Made by a program: the position numbers and the translations under genes
NCBI GenBank assembly: GCA_045636865.1
Contig: JAZTYJ010000016.1
Location: forward strand, 132,843 to 196,842
DNA: 64,000 nucleotides
Reading direction: 5' to 3'
Origin: SIG480 sp045636865
GTDB lineage: Bacteria; Bacillota; Clostridia; Oscillospirales; JAAYXM01
Notes under the pieces: model-generated
Databases searched by the model: none
What the model saw: the letters and a program-made list of their open reading frames with translations, nothing else
What the model was told of the DNA's origin: nothing
Shown here: piece by piece, positions 14,844-24,816 of the stretch
Position numbering within the stretch: position 1 is the first letter of the stretch
Layout: every line of letters starts with the position of its first letter

Positions 14844-15452
14844 CTACTTTTTCTTTTTTTGTTTTATCAGATATCTGATAAGAAAAAATATGCCGATAAC
14901 AACCAGGTAATGTGCAACGATAATTCCGCCTATGAGAAAAAATGCATTGTTTGAATACACAATCGTGCCGTCGGGATATACTTTGTCATGAGAGCCGTAT
15001 CTGCGATAATCCTTGTCCGACCAATATTCTTCCATCTCTGTAAAAATCTTTTTTGCCTCATCCGAAAAATCGTCAAATGATTTAAGATATGTAACGGCAG
15101 GATCATTCGTGCCGGATACTGCATGCTGTTCTTCTACAACAACCAAAACTTCTGCGGTATTGGTATTTTCATCAATAACGCAATAACCCTCATCGGAGTA
15201 CACATACACCTTATCTTTGATTCGTTTATGGTCAGTTACTGAAGAGAGAAGGATGTCATGCCTTCCGTCATCGGTGTTTACAGAGAGAGCTTGATTTTTA
15301 GAATATTGACCAATATTAAACTTGCCGTTTGGTCTGGATACAAAGATATCGTCCTTCCATAATCCCCTGGGATACCATTCGGGATTTAACTCTACGCTAC
15401 TACAGGATGTTAAAAGTAAAAGAGTCAAAACGAGCAAAAAAAACTTTTTCAT
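14844..15452 (-). CDS. Lipoprotein with C-terminal membrane helix
   Basis: A 202-aa protein with a lipoprotein signal peptide and lipobox (LLLLTSCSS, Cys at about residue 17). A soluble domain of about 150 residues follows, with short beta strands and a Ser/Asp/Tyr-rich region. Near residues 172-195 there is a membrane helix (IIVAHYLVVIGIFFLIRYLI) and a poly-Lys tail. Having both a lipid anchor and a C-terminal helix is unusual. It is 6 nt downstream of the 378-aa gene and surely co-transcribed; an immunity role for that partner is possible but unproven. Confidence 0.65.
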   Translation of the reverse strand: MKKFFLLVLTLLLLTSCSSVELNPEWYPRGLWKDDIFVSRPNGKFNIGQYSKNQALSVNTDDGRHDILLSSVTDHKRIKDKVYVYSDEGYCVIDENTNTAEVLVVVEEQHAVSGTNDPAVTYLKSFDDFSDEAKKIFTEMEEYWSDKDYRRYGSHDKVYPDGTIVYSNNAFFLIGGIIVAHYLVVIGIFFLIRYLIKQKKKK

Positions 15453-15458
15453 AAAACT

Positions 15459-16595
15459 CTACCTTTCAATATTGAAATCGACATAAATATTATATGGAGT
15501 TATCGCACCAATCTTTTCAGAAAAATACGCTACATCATTAGCCAATGTACCCAAACTTATTCCATTCTCACCTTTACCTGTCATAAGTTCAGAGAAATTA
15601 TACTCGTCATCCATTTTTGCAGAAATTTTCCATTTTCCATTATCATCTTTATATCCGGTTAGTTTTATATCGTTTTTATGTATGGAATAATATAAATCAC
15701 CCTTTTCAAATGGAACAGATATTGTTGTATCCAGTGTTTTTCCATCGCTATTGGCAATTGCTATGTCGAGTTCTTTCAAAAATGCCGGATCATTTTTAAT
15801 AAGTTGTGCAATTCTTGAATTGTCATCTCTGTACACATCTTCGGGATTTGGCTGTAAAGAGTGCTTTAGTAACCACGCGGAAGTATCATAACCTTTATGC
15901 TTCAAGTATGTTTCAGCTCCGGTAAACCATAGTGCAGTATGTGCGGACGGTTTTAAAGAAACCGGAGCAAAAGCGTCAAGAAATGACCTTTTTAATGCAT
16001 TACCTAATACTTTAGTAAAATCTGAAGCCTTGTTATCATCTGAGAATTGCGTTACAACAGGTTCATCATTCGAATCATATGTTCCGATGGGCTTGTATTC
16101 GTTTTTGGCATTCAGATTTCGATTGATAGCAGGTGTTATCGTAGGGGAAGAATTGATTTTTTGTACCGTCGGTTTCAATTCACCTTTAAATTGAGATCCG
16201 CGGAAAGCGTGGTCGGATTCGTTGGGGAGCTGTGGATTTAATATTCCGTTTGTTTTTTCTTTAAGCAAATCGGGCATCCATTTGTTTTCTTCGGTTGATG
16301 TTCCGTTAAAGCCTTCGAGAAAAGGGTCGATTGTACTTTGAGAAGACCATTCTCTCTTCTCGGCGTTTGCGCGGATTTTCGCAAGCCCTTCTTTTCGCTC
16401 CTGCTCTCTTTTTTCCCTTTCGCGCTCTATTACGGTTTCGGCAAATTTAAATCCCTCTAAAAAATCATCGCGTTCTTTTTTGCTTTCTTCTTTCTCAACT
16501 TTTTTGCCTGTTCCGAAATCGTAGTAGTAAGTATTCTTTTTGTTTGGATTCAGAATGTCATCTGAAAACAAATTTTTGTTGTTTAAATTGTACAT
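15459..16595 (-). CDS. Unassigned 378-aa protein, possible effector
   Basis: No signal peptide or membrane helix is seen. Residues 1-90 are charged and helical with IEREREKREQERKE-type sequence; about 90-190 are Asn/Pro/Ser-rich and disordered; about 190-378 form a folded domain with WFTGAETYLKHKGYDTSAWL, HSLQPNPEDVY, GDLYYSIHKNDI and a NIYVDFNIER end. The layout (helical head, linker, compact C-terminal domain) is that of modular bacterial effectors. Partner is the downstream lipoprotein. No family name can be given with confidence. Confidence 0.5.
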   Translation of the reverse strand: MYNLNNKNLFSDDILNPNKKNTYYYDFGTGKKVEKEESKKERDDFLEGFKFAETVIEREREKREQERKEGLAKIRANAEKREWSSQSTIDPFLEGFNGTSTEENKWMPDLLKEKTNGILNPQLPNESDHAFRGSQFKGELKPTVQKINSSPTITPAINRNLNAKNEYKPIGTYDSNDEPVVTQFSDDNKASDFTKVLGNALKRSFLDAFAPVSLKPSAHTALWFTGAETYLKHKGYDTSAWLLKHSLQPNPEDVYRDDNSRIAQLIKNDPAFLKELDIAIANSDGKTLDTTISVPFEKGDLYYSIHKNDIKLTGYKDDNGKWKISAKMDDEYNFSELMTGKGENGISLGTLANDVAYFSEKIGAITPYNIYVDFNIER

Positions 16596-16674
16596 TGTAA
16601 ATTTTCCTTTCTAATTATACTGTATTTATATTGTTTTTGCAATAAAAACAGACGCTCTGCGCACAAGGAGAGCA

Positions 16675-16757
16675 CGTTATGAACGCGCACCAATTCATAA
16701 CGATACACCCCAAAAGCATCGTTATTATAAATTTCAGCACAAAAAATATTTTTTGTG
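16675..16757. repeat. Two perfect inverted repeats in a gene-free stretch
   Basis: The 16596-16808 gap has no credible gene. It holds CGTTATGAA / TTCATAACG (16675-16683 and 16694-16702, 10-nt spacer) and a 20-bp palindrome CACAAAAAATATTTTTTGTG (16738-16757). Neither has the T-run of a normal terminator. They lie in the promoter-side region of the 378-aa gene and may be operators. Confidence 0.45.
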
Positions 16758-16808
16758 TTGATGACTTATCAACAAATTTCAACTTTTTCTGCTCTTCCCA
16801 TATAACGC

Positions 16809-16842
16809 AAAAACCTCCGTGGAAAAATCCACGGAGGTTTTT
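16809..16842 (-). terminator. Terminator of the glycolytic operon
   Basis: Stem AAAACCTCCGTGG / CCACGGAGGTTTT with A-rich loop; T-runs on both strands, so bidirectional. It lies 28 nt past the eno stop. Confidence 0.9.
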
Positions 16843-16869
16843 AAGTTCACTGTATAATTATTTTTATAA

Positions 16870-18174
<1,305 letters not shown>

Positions 18175-18218
18175 TTTTCTTTTCTCCTTTTCCTTATAAA
18201 TTTTTATGCTAAAATTTA

Positions 18219-19739
18219 TTAGACAATAAGTGATTTGCCCGTCATCTCTGCAGGCTGGTTTACGCCCATGAGATCGAGCATTGTCGGTGCGATGTCGCAG
18301 AGCTTACCATCACGAAGCTTTACGTTTGCGCCGACGATAACAAACGGAACCGTATTTGTTGTATGTGCGGTAAACGGTGATGTGCCGTCTTCATCAAGCA
18401 TTTTGTCTGCATTGCCGTGATCAGCTGTGATAACGCTGATGCCGCCGACTGCAGAAACTGCCTCAACTACGCGACCTACACAGGTGTCAACTGTTTCAAC
18501 GGCAGTTTTTGCTGCATCGAAGATACCTGTATGACCGACCATATCGCAGTTTGCATAGTTTAAGATGATGACATCATACTCGCGCTTTGCGATAGCTTCG
18601 CAGACCTTGTCGGTAACTTCATAAGCGCTCATCTCCGGCTGGAGGTCGTATGTTGCAACCTTCGGAGAGTTTACGAGGATTCGATCTTCTCCTTCATACA
18701 TTTTCTCAACGCCGCCGTTGAAGAAGAATGTGACGTGTGCATACTTCTCAGTCTCTGCGATTCGGAGCTGACGTGCACCGAGCGAGCTGATGTATTCACC
18801 AAAGGTGTTCTCAAGGCTCTCCGGGCGGTATGCAACGCTTACGTTTGGCATATTTGCGTCATACTGAGTCATACAGACGTAGAAAACCTTGCAGAAGCGC
18901 TCGCCTCTGTCAAAGCCTGCAAAATCAGCATCAACAAACGTTCTTGTGATTTCGCGCGCACGGTCAGGACGGTAGTTGAAGAAAATGATTGAATCGTTTT
19001 CAGCAACACCCTTGTATCCCATCATAACTGAAGGCTCAACAAACTCGTCTGTCTTTCCGTCTTCATATGACTTCTTGACCGTTTCGGGTGCGCTTTCCAT
19101 TGAGTTTCCTTCAGCATAAACGATTGCACGGTATGCTTTTTCAACGCGCTCCCAGCGGTTATCGCGGTCCATAGCATAGAATCTGCCCATGACGGTAGCG
19201 ATTGCGCCGACTCCGATTTCCTCGCACTTCTCGGCACACTCGGCAACAAAGCCTGCGCCTGATGTGGGAGAAACGTCGCGTCCGTCAAGGAAGCAGTGGA
19301 TGAAAACATCCTTTACTCCCTGGCGCTTTGCAAGCTCCAAAAGCCCCCACACATGGCTTGAGTGGCTGTGAACACCACCGTCGGACATAAGGCCCATAAG
19401 GTGGAGGGCTGTGCCGTTTTCGACACAGTTTTTGCAAGCCTTTATAAGCTCTTCGTTTTCAAAGAATGAACCGTCTTCAATTGCACGGCTGATTCTCGGA
19501 AGGTCCTGGAAAACAACGCGTCCTGCGCCGATGTTTGTGTGACCGACTTCGGAGTTGCCCATCTGACCGTCCGGAAGACCGACGTCAAGACCTGATGCAA
19601 AGAGAGCAGATCTCGGATTCTCTGCGAAAATTTTATCGAGGTTCGGCGTGCTTGCCTTTGAAATTGCGTTGGCGCAAGATGCCGGCGCGTTGCCGAAACC
19701 GTCCATGATTATCAATGTAATCGGTGATTTATTGCTCAT
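18219..19739 (-). CDS. gpmI: 2,3-bisphosphoglycerate-independent phosphoglycerate mutase
   Basis: A 506-aa protein of the alkaline-phosphatase superfamily. Metal and catalytic motifs are MDGFGNAPAS (Asp), GNSEVGHTNIGAGR with the phosphoserine Ser, DGRDVSPTSG, YRPDRAREIT, NYANCDMVGHTG and ITADHGNADKML. It interconverts 3- and 2-phosphoglycerate with Mn ions. It is 4 nt from tpiA and upstream of eno, as in many Firmicutes. Confidence 0.97.
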   Translation of the reverse strand: MSNKSPITLIIMDGFGNAPASCANAISKASTPNLDKIFAENPRSALFASGLDVGLPDGQMGNSEVGHTNIGAGRVVFQDLPRISRAIEDGSFFENEELIKACKNCVENGTALHLMGLMSDGGVHSHSSHVWGLLELAKRQGVKDVFIHCFLDGRDVSPTSGAGFVAECAEKCEEIGVGAIATVMGRFYAMDRDNRWERVEKAYRAIVYAEGNSMESAPETVKKSYEDGKTDEFVEPSVMMGYKGVAENDSIIFFNYRPDRAREITRTFVDADFAGFDRGERFCKVFYVCMTQYDANMPNVSVAYRPESLENTFGEYISSLGARQLRIAETEKYAHVTFFFNGGVEKMYEGEDRILVNSPKVATYDLQPEMSAYEVTDKVCEAIAKREYDVIILNYANCDMVGHTGIFDAAKTAVETVDTCVGRVVEAVSAVGGISVITADHGNADKMLDEDGTSPFTAHTTNTVPFVIVGANVKLRDGKLCDIAPTMLDLMGVNQPAEMTGKSLIV

Positions 19740-19743
19740 ATTA

Positions 19744-20514
19744 TTACTGGTTTGCCGCGTTGATTATTGCAGCAAAATCCTCCGTTTTAAGTGATGCGCC
19801 GCCGATGAGTCCGCCGTCAACATCAGCCTGAGCGAGAAGCTCTGCTGCGTTCTTCGGATTCATTGAGCCGCCGTACTGGATTGTGACAGCACGAGCTGTT
19901 CTTGCGCCGTATTTCTCGCGGATAACTGCGCGGATGTGTCCGCAAACTTCTGCAGCCTGCTCAGCTGTAGCTGTCTTACCTGTACCGATAGCCCAGATCG
20001 GCTCGTATGCAAATACGATCTTTCTGACCTTTTCTGCCGGAACAGAAGCAAGCGCGATTTTAACCTGCATTGCGATGTGCTCTTCAGTAACGTCAAACTC
20101 GCGCTGCTCAAGAGTTTCACCAACGCAGATGATCGGACGAAGCCCTACTTCAAGAGCCTTCTTAACCTTGAGGTTGACTGTCTTGTCTGTCTCGCCGTAG
20201 TATTCACGGCGCTCGCTGTGACCGATAACTACATACTTGACGCCAAGCTCCTTGAGCATTTCAGCGCTGACTTCGCCCGTGAAAGCGCCTGATTTTTCAT
20301 AGTGCATATTCTGAGCTGCAACCGCAACCTTTGCATCGCGGGAAGCACGGCATGCTGTCGGGATGTCTACAAACGGAACACAGAGGACAACGTCGCACCA
20401 TTTCTGCTTGCCGACTGCGACCTTGAGCTCTTCAAACATCTTCTTTGTTTCAGAAGATGTTTTGTTCATCTTCCAGTTTCCTGCAATAATTGTCTTTCTG
20501 TACTTTCTGTTCAT
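19744..20514 (-). CDS. tpiA: Triosephosphate isomerase
   Basis: A 256-aa protein. The start is ATG 20514, giving MNRKYRKTIIAGNWKMNK with an AAGGAG site upstream; the longer open frame upstream is only the pgk 3' end read in another frame. Active-site motifs are GNWKMNK (Lys), VIGHSERR (His) and FAYEPIWAIGTGKTA (Glu), plus GLIGGASL near the end. It interconverts DHAP and glyceraldehyde 3-phosphate. There are 16 nt after pgk. Confidence 0.97.
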   Translation of the reverse strand: MNRKYRKTIIAGNWKMNKTSSETKKMFEELKVAVGKQKWCDVVLCVPFVDIPTACRASRDAKVAVAAQNMHYEKSGAFTGEVSAEMLKELGVKYVVIGHSERREYYGETDKTVNLKVKKALEVGLRPIICVGETLEQREFDVTEEHIAMQVKIALASVPAEKVRKIVFAYEPIWAIGTGKTATAEQAAEVCGHIRAVIREKYGARTARAVTIQYGGSMNPKNAAELLAQADVDGGLIGGASLKTEDFAAIINAANQ

Positions 20515-20530
20515 CGCTTTAAATTTCTCC

Positions 20531-21733
20531 TTACTTGTCCTCGAGGCATGCAATTCCCGGGAGGGCGAGTCCTTCGAGGAACTCAAGGGATGCGCCGCCA
20601 CCTGTTGAAATGTGTGTCATCTTCTTGTCATAGCCGAGCTTCTTGACAGCTGAAGCAGAGTCGCCGCCGCCGATGATTGTTGTAGCATCGGTGTTTGCGA
20701 GAGCTTCTGCTACTGCGATTGTACCTGCAGCAAGAATCGGGTTTTCAAAAACGCCCATCGGGCCGTTCCAGACAACTGTCTTTGCGTCTTTTACTGTCTT
20801 TGCAAAGAGCTCACGTGTCTTTTCACCAATGTCAAGGCCCATCATATCTGCAGGAATTGCATCTGATGCAACTGTCTTGACTTCGATTTCTGCGTCAATC
20901 GGGCTCGGGAATGAACCTGTGATGACTGTATCGACCGGAAGAAGCATATTCTTTCCGAGCTTTTCTGCCTTTTCCATCATCTCTTTGCAGTAAGAAATCT
21001 TCTCTTCGTCAACGAGAGATGTACCAACCTCATAGCCCTTTGCCTTGAGGAAAGTGTAAGCCATACCGCCGCCGATGATGAGTGTGTCAACCTTCTCAAG
21101 GAGGTTGTTGATAACGCCGAGCTTATCTGAAACCTTTGCGCCGCCGAGGATTGCAACGAACGGACGCTTCGGGTTTGAAAGAGCTTCGCCCATGATGCCG
21201 ATTTCCTTGCCGATGAGGTAACCGCAAACAGCCGGGAGATAATCAGCAACGCCTGCAGTTGATGCGTGTGCACGGTGAGCTGTTCCGAATGCATCGTTTA
21301 CATAGAGCTCTGCAAGAGATGCAAGCTCCTTTGAAAATGCCGGATCGTTCTTCTCTTCTTCCTTGTGGTAGCGAACGTTTTCAAGGAGCATAACTTCGCC
21401 GTCTGCAAGTGAAGCTGCGAGGCTCTTTGCGCTCTCGCCGATAACATCTTCTGCCATCTTAACCGGAGCATCAAGAAGCTCTGAAAGACGCTTTGCAACC
21501 GGAGCGAGTGAGAACTTCGGGTTAACCTCACCCTTCGGACGACCGAGGTGTGAGCAGAGGATAACTCTTGCACCCTTTTCGATAAGGTATTTAACCGTGG
21601 GAAGAGCTGCGACGATGCGCTTGTCGGAAGTGATGTTTCCGTTATCGTCCTGTGGAACGTTGAAGTCGCAACGAACGAGAACTCTCTTGCCCTGCGGGTT
21701 GATGTCTTCGATTGTTTTCTTGTTGTAATTCAT
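20531..21733 (-). CDS. pgk: Phosphoglycerate kinase
   Basis: A 400-aa protein with the family pattern GKRVLVRCDFNVPQDD at the start, ILCSHLGRPKGE, VMLLENVRYHKEEEKND, FGTAHRAHAST, ILGGAKVSDKLGVI, NGPMGVFE and IIGGGDSASAVKKLG with the closing THISTGGGASLEFLEG. It makes ATP from 1,3-bisphosphoglycerate. It is the first gene of the operon. A gap gene (glyceraldehyde-3-phosphate dehydrogenase) is not in the window. Confidence 0.98.
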   Translation of the reverse strand: MNYNKKTIEDINPQGKRVLVRCDFNVPQDDNGNITSDKRIVAALPTVKYLIEKGARVILCSHLGRPKGEVNPKFSLAPVAKRLSELLDAPVKMAEDVIGESAKSLAASLADGEVMLLENVRYHKEEEKNDPAFSKELASLAELYVNDAFGTAHRAHASTAGVADYLPAVCGYLIGKEIGIMGEALSNPKRPFVAILGGAKVSDKLGVINNLLEKVDTLIIGGGMAYTFLKAKGYEVGTSLVDEEKISYCKEMMEKAEKLGKNMLLPVDTVITGSFPSPIDAEIEVKTVASDAIPADMMGLDIGEKTRELFAKTVKDAKTVVWNGPMGVFENPILAAGTIAVAEALANTDATTIIGGGDSASAVKKLGYDKKMTHISTGGGASLEFLEGLALPGIACLEDK

Positions 21734-21781
21734 AAATCTATACCTCCATTTTAAATTTTCTCATTTATTTCCATGGTTATT

Positions 21782-21787
21782 ATTATA
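21782..21787 (-). promoter_or_regulatory. Candidate -10 box for pgk operon
   Basis: TATAAT on the minus strand about 50 nt before the pgk start. No good -35 sits at 16-18 nt, so only the -10 is supported. Confidence 0.45.
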
Positions 21788-21877
21788 ACACACTTCAATT
21801 CAATATTACATAATTATTTTAACTGTTTTTGAAACTTTTTATGATATTTTTTCGTCAGAATATACTATTTTCGCATT

Positions 21878-22369
21878 TTACCACTTTATGTTGTGAAGCT
21901 GCCCCGTAAGCTGCATATTTTCAAAGCCTATCTGACGGATTGCCTCGTATGCGACAACTGCAACCGCGTTTGAAAGGTTGAGGCTTCGGAGCGTCGGAAG
22001 CATCGGGATTCTGATGCACTCGTCGGGATGCTTTATGAGAAGCTCCTCCGGAAGACCTTTTGTTTCCTTTCCGAAGATGAGGTAGTCACCTTTTTCGAAG
22101 CTCACATCCGTATAGACGTTTTTTGCTTTCGTTGTGCAGAAGAAAAATCTGCCGTCGCGGTTTTTCTCAAAAAAGTCGTCGATACCGTCGTAGACGTGAA
22201 TGTCAAGATACTGCCAGTAGTCAAGTCCTGCACGGCGGACCTCTCGGTCTGAAATGTCAAACCCGAGCGGCTTTACGAGATGGAGCGATGCTCCGATAAC
22301 GGCACAGGTGCGCGAGATATTCCCTGTATTTGCAGGGATTTCAGGCTCGACGAGAACTATATTGAACAT
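21878..22369 (-). CDS. trmL: tRNA (cytidine/uridine-34 2'-O)-methyltransferase TrmL
   Basis: A 163-aa SPOUT methyltransferase from ATG 22369, where the family sequence begins (MFNIVLVEPEIPANTGNI). SPOUT knot motifs are YLIFGKETKGLPEELL and IPMLPTLRSLNLSNAVAVVAYEA. It methylates the wobble ribose of certain leucine tRNAs. The longer open frame upstream lacks a ribosome site. It is a single gene, divergent from upp. Confidence 0.9.
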   Translation of the reverse strand: MFNIVLVEPEIPANTGNISRTCAVIGASLHLVKPLGFDISDREVRRAGLDYWQYLDIHVYDGIDDFFEKNRDGRFFFCTTKAKNVYTDVSFEKGDYLIFGKETKGLPEELLIKHPDECIRIPMLPTLRSLNLSNAVAVVAYEAIRQIGFENMQLTGQLHNIKW

Positions 22370-22507
22370 ATCCGCACCCCCGCATTTCCGCAAACTTTCC
22401 ATCCTACATATTTTATGACATTTTTTTAAGTTTTGCAAGAGTTTTTTCTGAATTTTCATACTTTTTTAAAGTTTTTTATTTAAAATTGCATATTTCTCTT
22501 TTTTCTA

Positions 22508-22536
22508 TTGTTTAATTCTTCACAAAGTAGTATAAT
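22508..22536 (+). promoter_or_regulatory. Promoter of upp
   Basis: TTGTTT (22508-22513), 17-bp spacer, TATAAT (22531-22536), 30 nt before the upp ATG; AAGGACGTG is the ribosome site. Confidence 0.7.
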
Positions 22537-22566
22537 AGAATTAAAAATTATAAGGACGTGAAATAA

Positions 22567-23196
22567 ATGGGAAAGCTTAATATTATTGATCATCCGCTTA
22601 TTCAGCATAAACTCACGATTATGAGAGACAAGAACACGGGTTCAAAGGATTTTCGTGAGCTTCTTAACGAAATTGCTCTTCTTATGGGTTATGAGATCAC
22701 TCGCGACCTTCCGCTTTGCGACGTTGAAATCGAAACTCCGATGGGCAAGATGACTGCAAAGAATATTGCGGGAAAGAAGCTTGCAATCGTTCCGATTCTC
22801 CGCGCAGGTATCGGTATGGTTGACGGCCTCCTCACCCTCCTCCCCGTTGCAAAGGTAGGACACATCGGTCTTTACCGCAACGAGGAAACCCATATGCCTG
22901 TTGTTTACTACTGCAAGCTTCCGTTTGACATTGAGCAGCGCACGGTTATCGTTACCGACCCGATGCTCGCAACCGGCGGCAGCGCATCTGATGCTATAAC
23001 AATGCTCAAGGAGCGCGGAGTTACATCAATTAAACTTATGTGCCTCGTTGCAGCTCCTGAGGGCGTAAAGAAGGTTCAGGATGACCATCCCGACGTTGAT
23101 ATTTTCGTTGCTGCACTTGACGAGTGCTTAAACGACGATGCATACATCGTTCCGGGTCTCGGCGACGCAGGAGATCGAATCTTCGGCACAAAGTAA
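22567..23196 (+). CDS. upp: Uracil phosphoribosyltransferase
   Basis: A 209-aa protein of standard length. Motifs are HPLIQHKLTIMRDKNTGSKDFRELL at the start, IVPILRAGIGMVDG, and the PRPP-binding loop VIVTDPMLATGGSASDA, with a closing GLGDAGDRIFGTK. It salvages uracil to UMP. It is monocistronic: own promoter before, bidirectional terminator after. Confidence 0.97.
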   Translation: MGKLNIIDHPLIQHKLTIMRDKNTGSKDFRELLNEIALLMGYEITRDLPLCDVEIETPMGKMTAKNIAGKKLAIVPILRAGIGMVDGLLTLLPVAKVGHIGLYRNEETHMPVVYYCKLPFDIEQRTVIVTDPMLATGGSASDAITMLKERGVTSIKLMCLVAAPEGVKKVQDDHPDVDIFVAALDECLNDDAYIVPGLGDAGDRIFGTK

Positions 23197-23310
23197 CGTT
23201 TTGCACAAAAGCTTTGATAATTGTGTTTTACGGTAAACACTTTCACTCCCTATTTGGTATGCTGAATGTATCAATAGTTTTGCATTGAGATCTACCATGT
23301 CAAATCAGTA

Positions 23311-23348
23311 AAAAAACACCGACAAGTGAAATCTTGTCGGTGTTTTTT
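23311..23348. terminator. Bidirectional terminator between upp and the hydrogenase operon
   Basis: Stem CACCGACAAG / CTTGTCGGTG with A-run before and T-run after, serving the convergent upp and polyferredoxin genes. The 23197-23310 stretch before it shows nothing recognisable. Confidence 0.9.
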
Positions 23349-23358
23349 GTTTTATTAC

Positions 23359-24357
23359 TTATTCAATAGAAAGTGACTTTTTCGGGCATTTGTCAACGCA
23401 GATGCCGCATTTGATGCACTTTTCATCATCAACTGACCATGTCTTTTCTGCACGGTCAACTGCGATTGCGCCCTCGGGGCACTGCTTTGCGCAGAGTGTG
23501 CAGTATACACAAGTGTCGTTGCACTTAAGCTTGCCGTCGCCCGCCGGAGCCTGAGTCTCTTCCGTCTTCTCGACCGGAGCCGGAGCTTCGGAAGCTTCAG
23601 AGCAGGATGAAGCGTTGATATCGCCGATTGAAAGTGATTTCTTCGGGCATGCGCTTACGCAGACGCCGCAGAGTGTGCACTTTTCACGGTCGATTTCCCA
23701 TGTCTTGTTTGCACGGTCAACCGTGATTGCCTCCTGCGGACACTTTTTTGCACAGAGTGTGCAGTATACGCAGGTGTCACTGCAGATAACGCCCTCTTCG
23801 ACAGAAGCAAAATCAAGACACTTCTTCGGGCACTTGCCGATACAGAGTCCGCACTTCACGCACTTTTCCTCGTCAACTGACCAGGACTTGCTTGCACGGT
23901 CAACCGTGATAGCTCCCTCGGGGCAGTTCTTTGCACAAAGACCGCAGTAGATGCAGGCATCTGTGATTGCGAGCTTGCCGAGAATCTTTGCCTTGAAGCG
24001 TGTGCCGCGTGAAATTAGGTCTGCCGGGTCGGTTGCTACCATATGGTAGTCGCCCGTGAGCTCGATTGCCTTTTCAGAGCAGAAGTCCTGACACATTCCG
24101 CAGAAGGTGCAGGATGTGAGGTCAAACTCGTATGTGATGTTCTCGCCGCCCTCGACCTCTTCGGTAAAGCGCGTGATAGCATCGGGAGAGCAGACCTTGA
24201 TGCACATTCCGCAGTTGACGCACTTTTCTGCATCGTATGCTATTCTTCCGCGGTAGTTCGGCTTTGCCTCTACCGCGACTTTCGGGAAGTTAACCGTTGA
24301 CGGCTTTGAAAAGAGATTGCAAATCGCTTCTTTTAAAAACGGGAATGAGAATTTCAT
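23359..24357 (-). CDS. Polyferredoxin with eight [4Fe-4S] motifs (MbhN/NuoI-like)
   Basis: A 332-aa protein from ATG 24357, which overlaps the stop of the small-subunit gene (ATGA). Eight CxxCxxCxxxC motifs are present. The first two (CVNCGMCIKVC, CTFCGMCQDFC) form a NuoI/MbhN-type domain. Then three tandem 50-55-residue units follow, each of the kind CxYCxLCAKxCPxxAIxVDRA ... CxxCGxCxxxCPKK. An Ala/Pro/Glu-rich linker separates the last two. It should carry electrons from ferredoxin to the hydrogenase small subunit. It is the last gene of the Mbh operon. Confidence 0.9.
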   Translation of the reverse strand: MKFSFPFLKEAICNLFSKPSTVNFPKVAVEAKPNYRGRIAYDAEKCVNCGMCIKVCSPDAITRFTEEVEGGENITYEFDLTSCTFCGMCQDFCSEKAIELTGDYHMVATDPADLISRGTRFKAKILGKLAITDACIYCGLCAKNCPEGAITVDRASKSWSVDEEKCVKCGLCIGKCPKKCLDFASVEEGVICSDTCVYCTLCAKKCPQEAITVDRANKTWEIDREKCTLCGVCVSACPKKSLSIGDINASSCSEASEAPAPVEKTEETQAPAGDGKLKCNDTCVYCTLCAKQCPEGAIAVDRAEKTWSVDDEKCIKCGICVDKCPKKSLSIE

Positions 24358-24800
24358 TTGTTCATTGCCTCCCTTTTCTCTTTGAGTATCTCGGTTGCCT
24401 TGTAAAGTCCCTCGATTATCGCCTCGGGCTTCGGTGTGCAACCTGCGATTGAAACGTCAACGTGAGTGTAGTTCTCAAGCGGGCCCTCTACCGAGTAGCT
24501 TCCCTTGAAAACGTTGCAGGAGCGCGGACATGAACCGATGGATACTACGCACTTCGGCTCCGGAACCTGCTCGAGCGTACGGATAAGACGTTCTTTCGAC
24601 TGACTTGTGATAGGACCTGATACGACAACGATGTCGGCGTGACGCGGAGTGCCCGCGAGCTTGAAGCCGAAGCGTTCAGCATCGTATCTCGGGGTTAAAA
24701 CTGCGACGAGTTCAATGTCACAGCCGTTGCATGAGCCTGTATTGATGTGATAAATCCAGGGTGATTTAGCCATGCTGTTTGCAATAATTTTCTTAAACAT
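24354..24800 (-). CDS. Energy-converting hydrogenase small subunit (MbhJ/NuoB-like)
   Basis: A 148-aa protein of the NuoB/EchC/MbhJ family. The four Cys for the proximal [4Fe-4S] cluster are visible in GSCNGCDIE (about residues 23-31), GSCPRSCNVF (about 93-102) and AGCTPKPEAII (about 119). It takes electrons from the polyferredoxin and passes them to the NiFe site of the large subunit. It is followed with overlap by the polyferredoxin and preceded by the NuoH-like gene. Confidence 0.92.
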   Translation of the reverse strand: MFKKIIANSMAKSPWIYHINTGSCNGCDIELVAVLTPRYDAERFGFKLAGTPRHADIVVVSGPITSQSKERLIRTLEQVPEPKCVVSIGSCPRSCNVFKGSYSVEGPLENYTHVDVSIAGCTPKPEAIIEGLYKATEILKEKREAMNK

Positions 24801-24816
24801 AATCTAATCTCCCTCC

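Noticed and set aside
20514..20601. A longer tpiA product with a 29-residue N-terminal extension
   Set aside because: The extension is the end of pgk read in another frame; the family start MNRKYRKTIIAGNWKMNK with its own ribosome site is at 20514.
24357..24441. Longer start for the polyferredoxin
   Set aside because: The added residues come from the overlap with the small-subunit gene; the ATG at 24357 overlaps its stop and fits the family.
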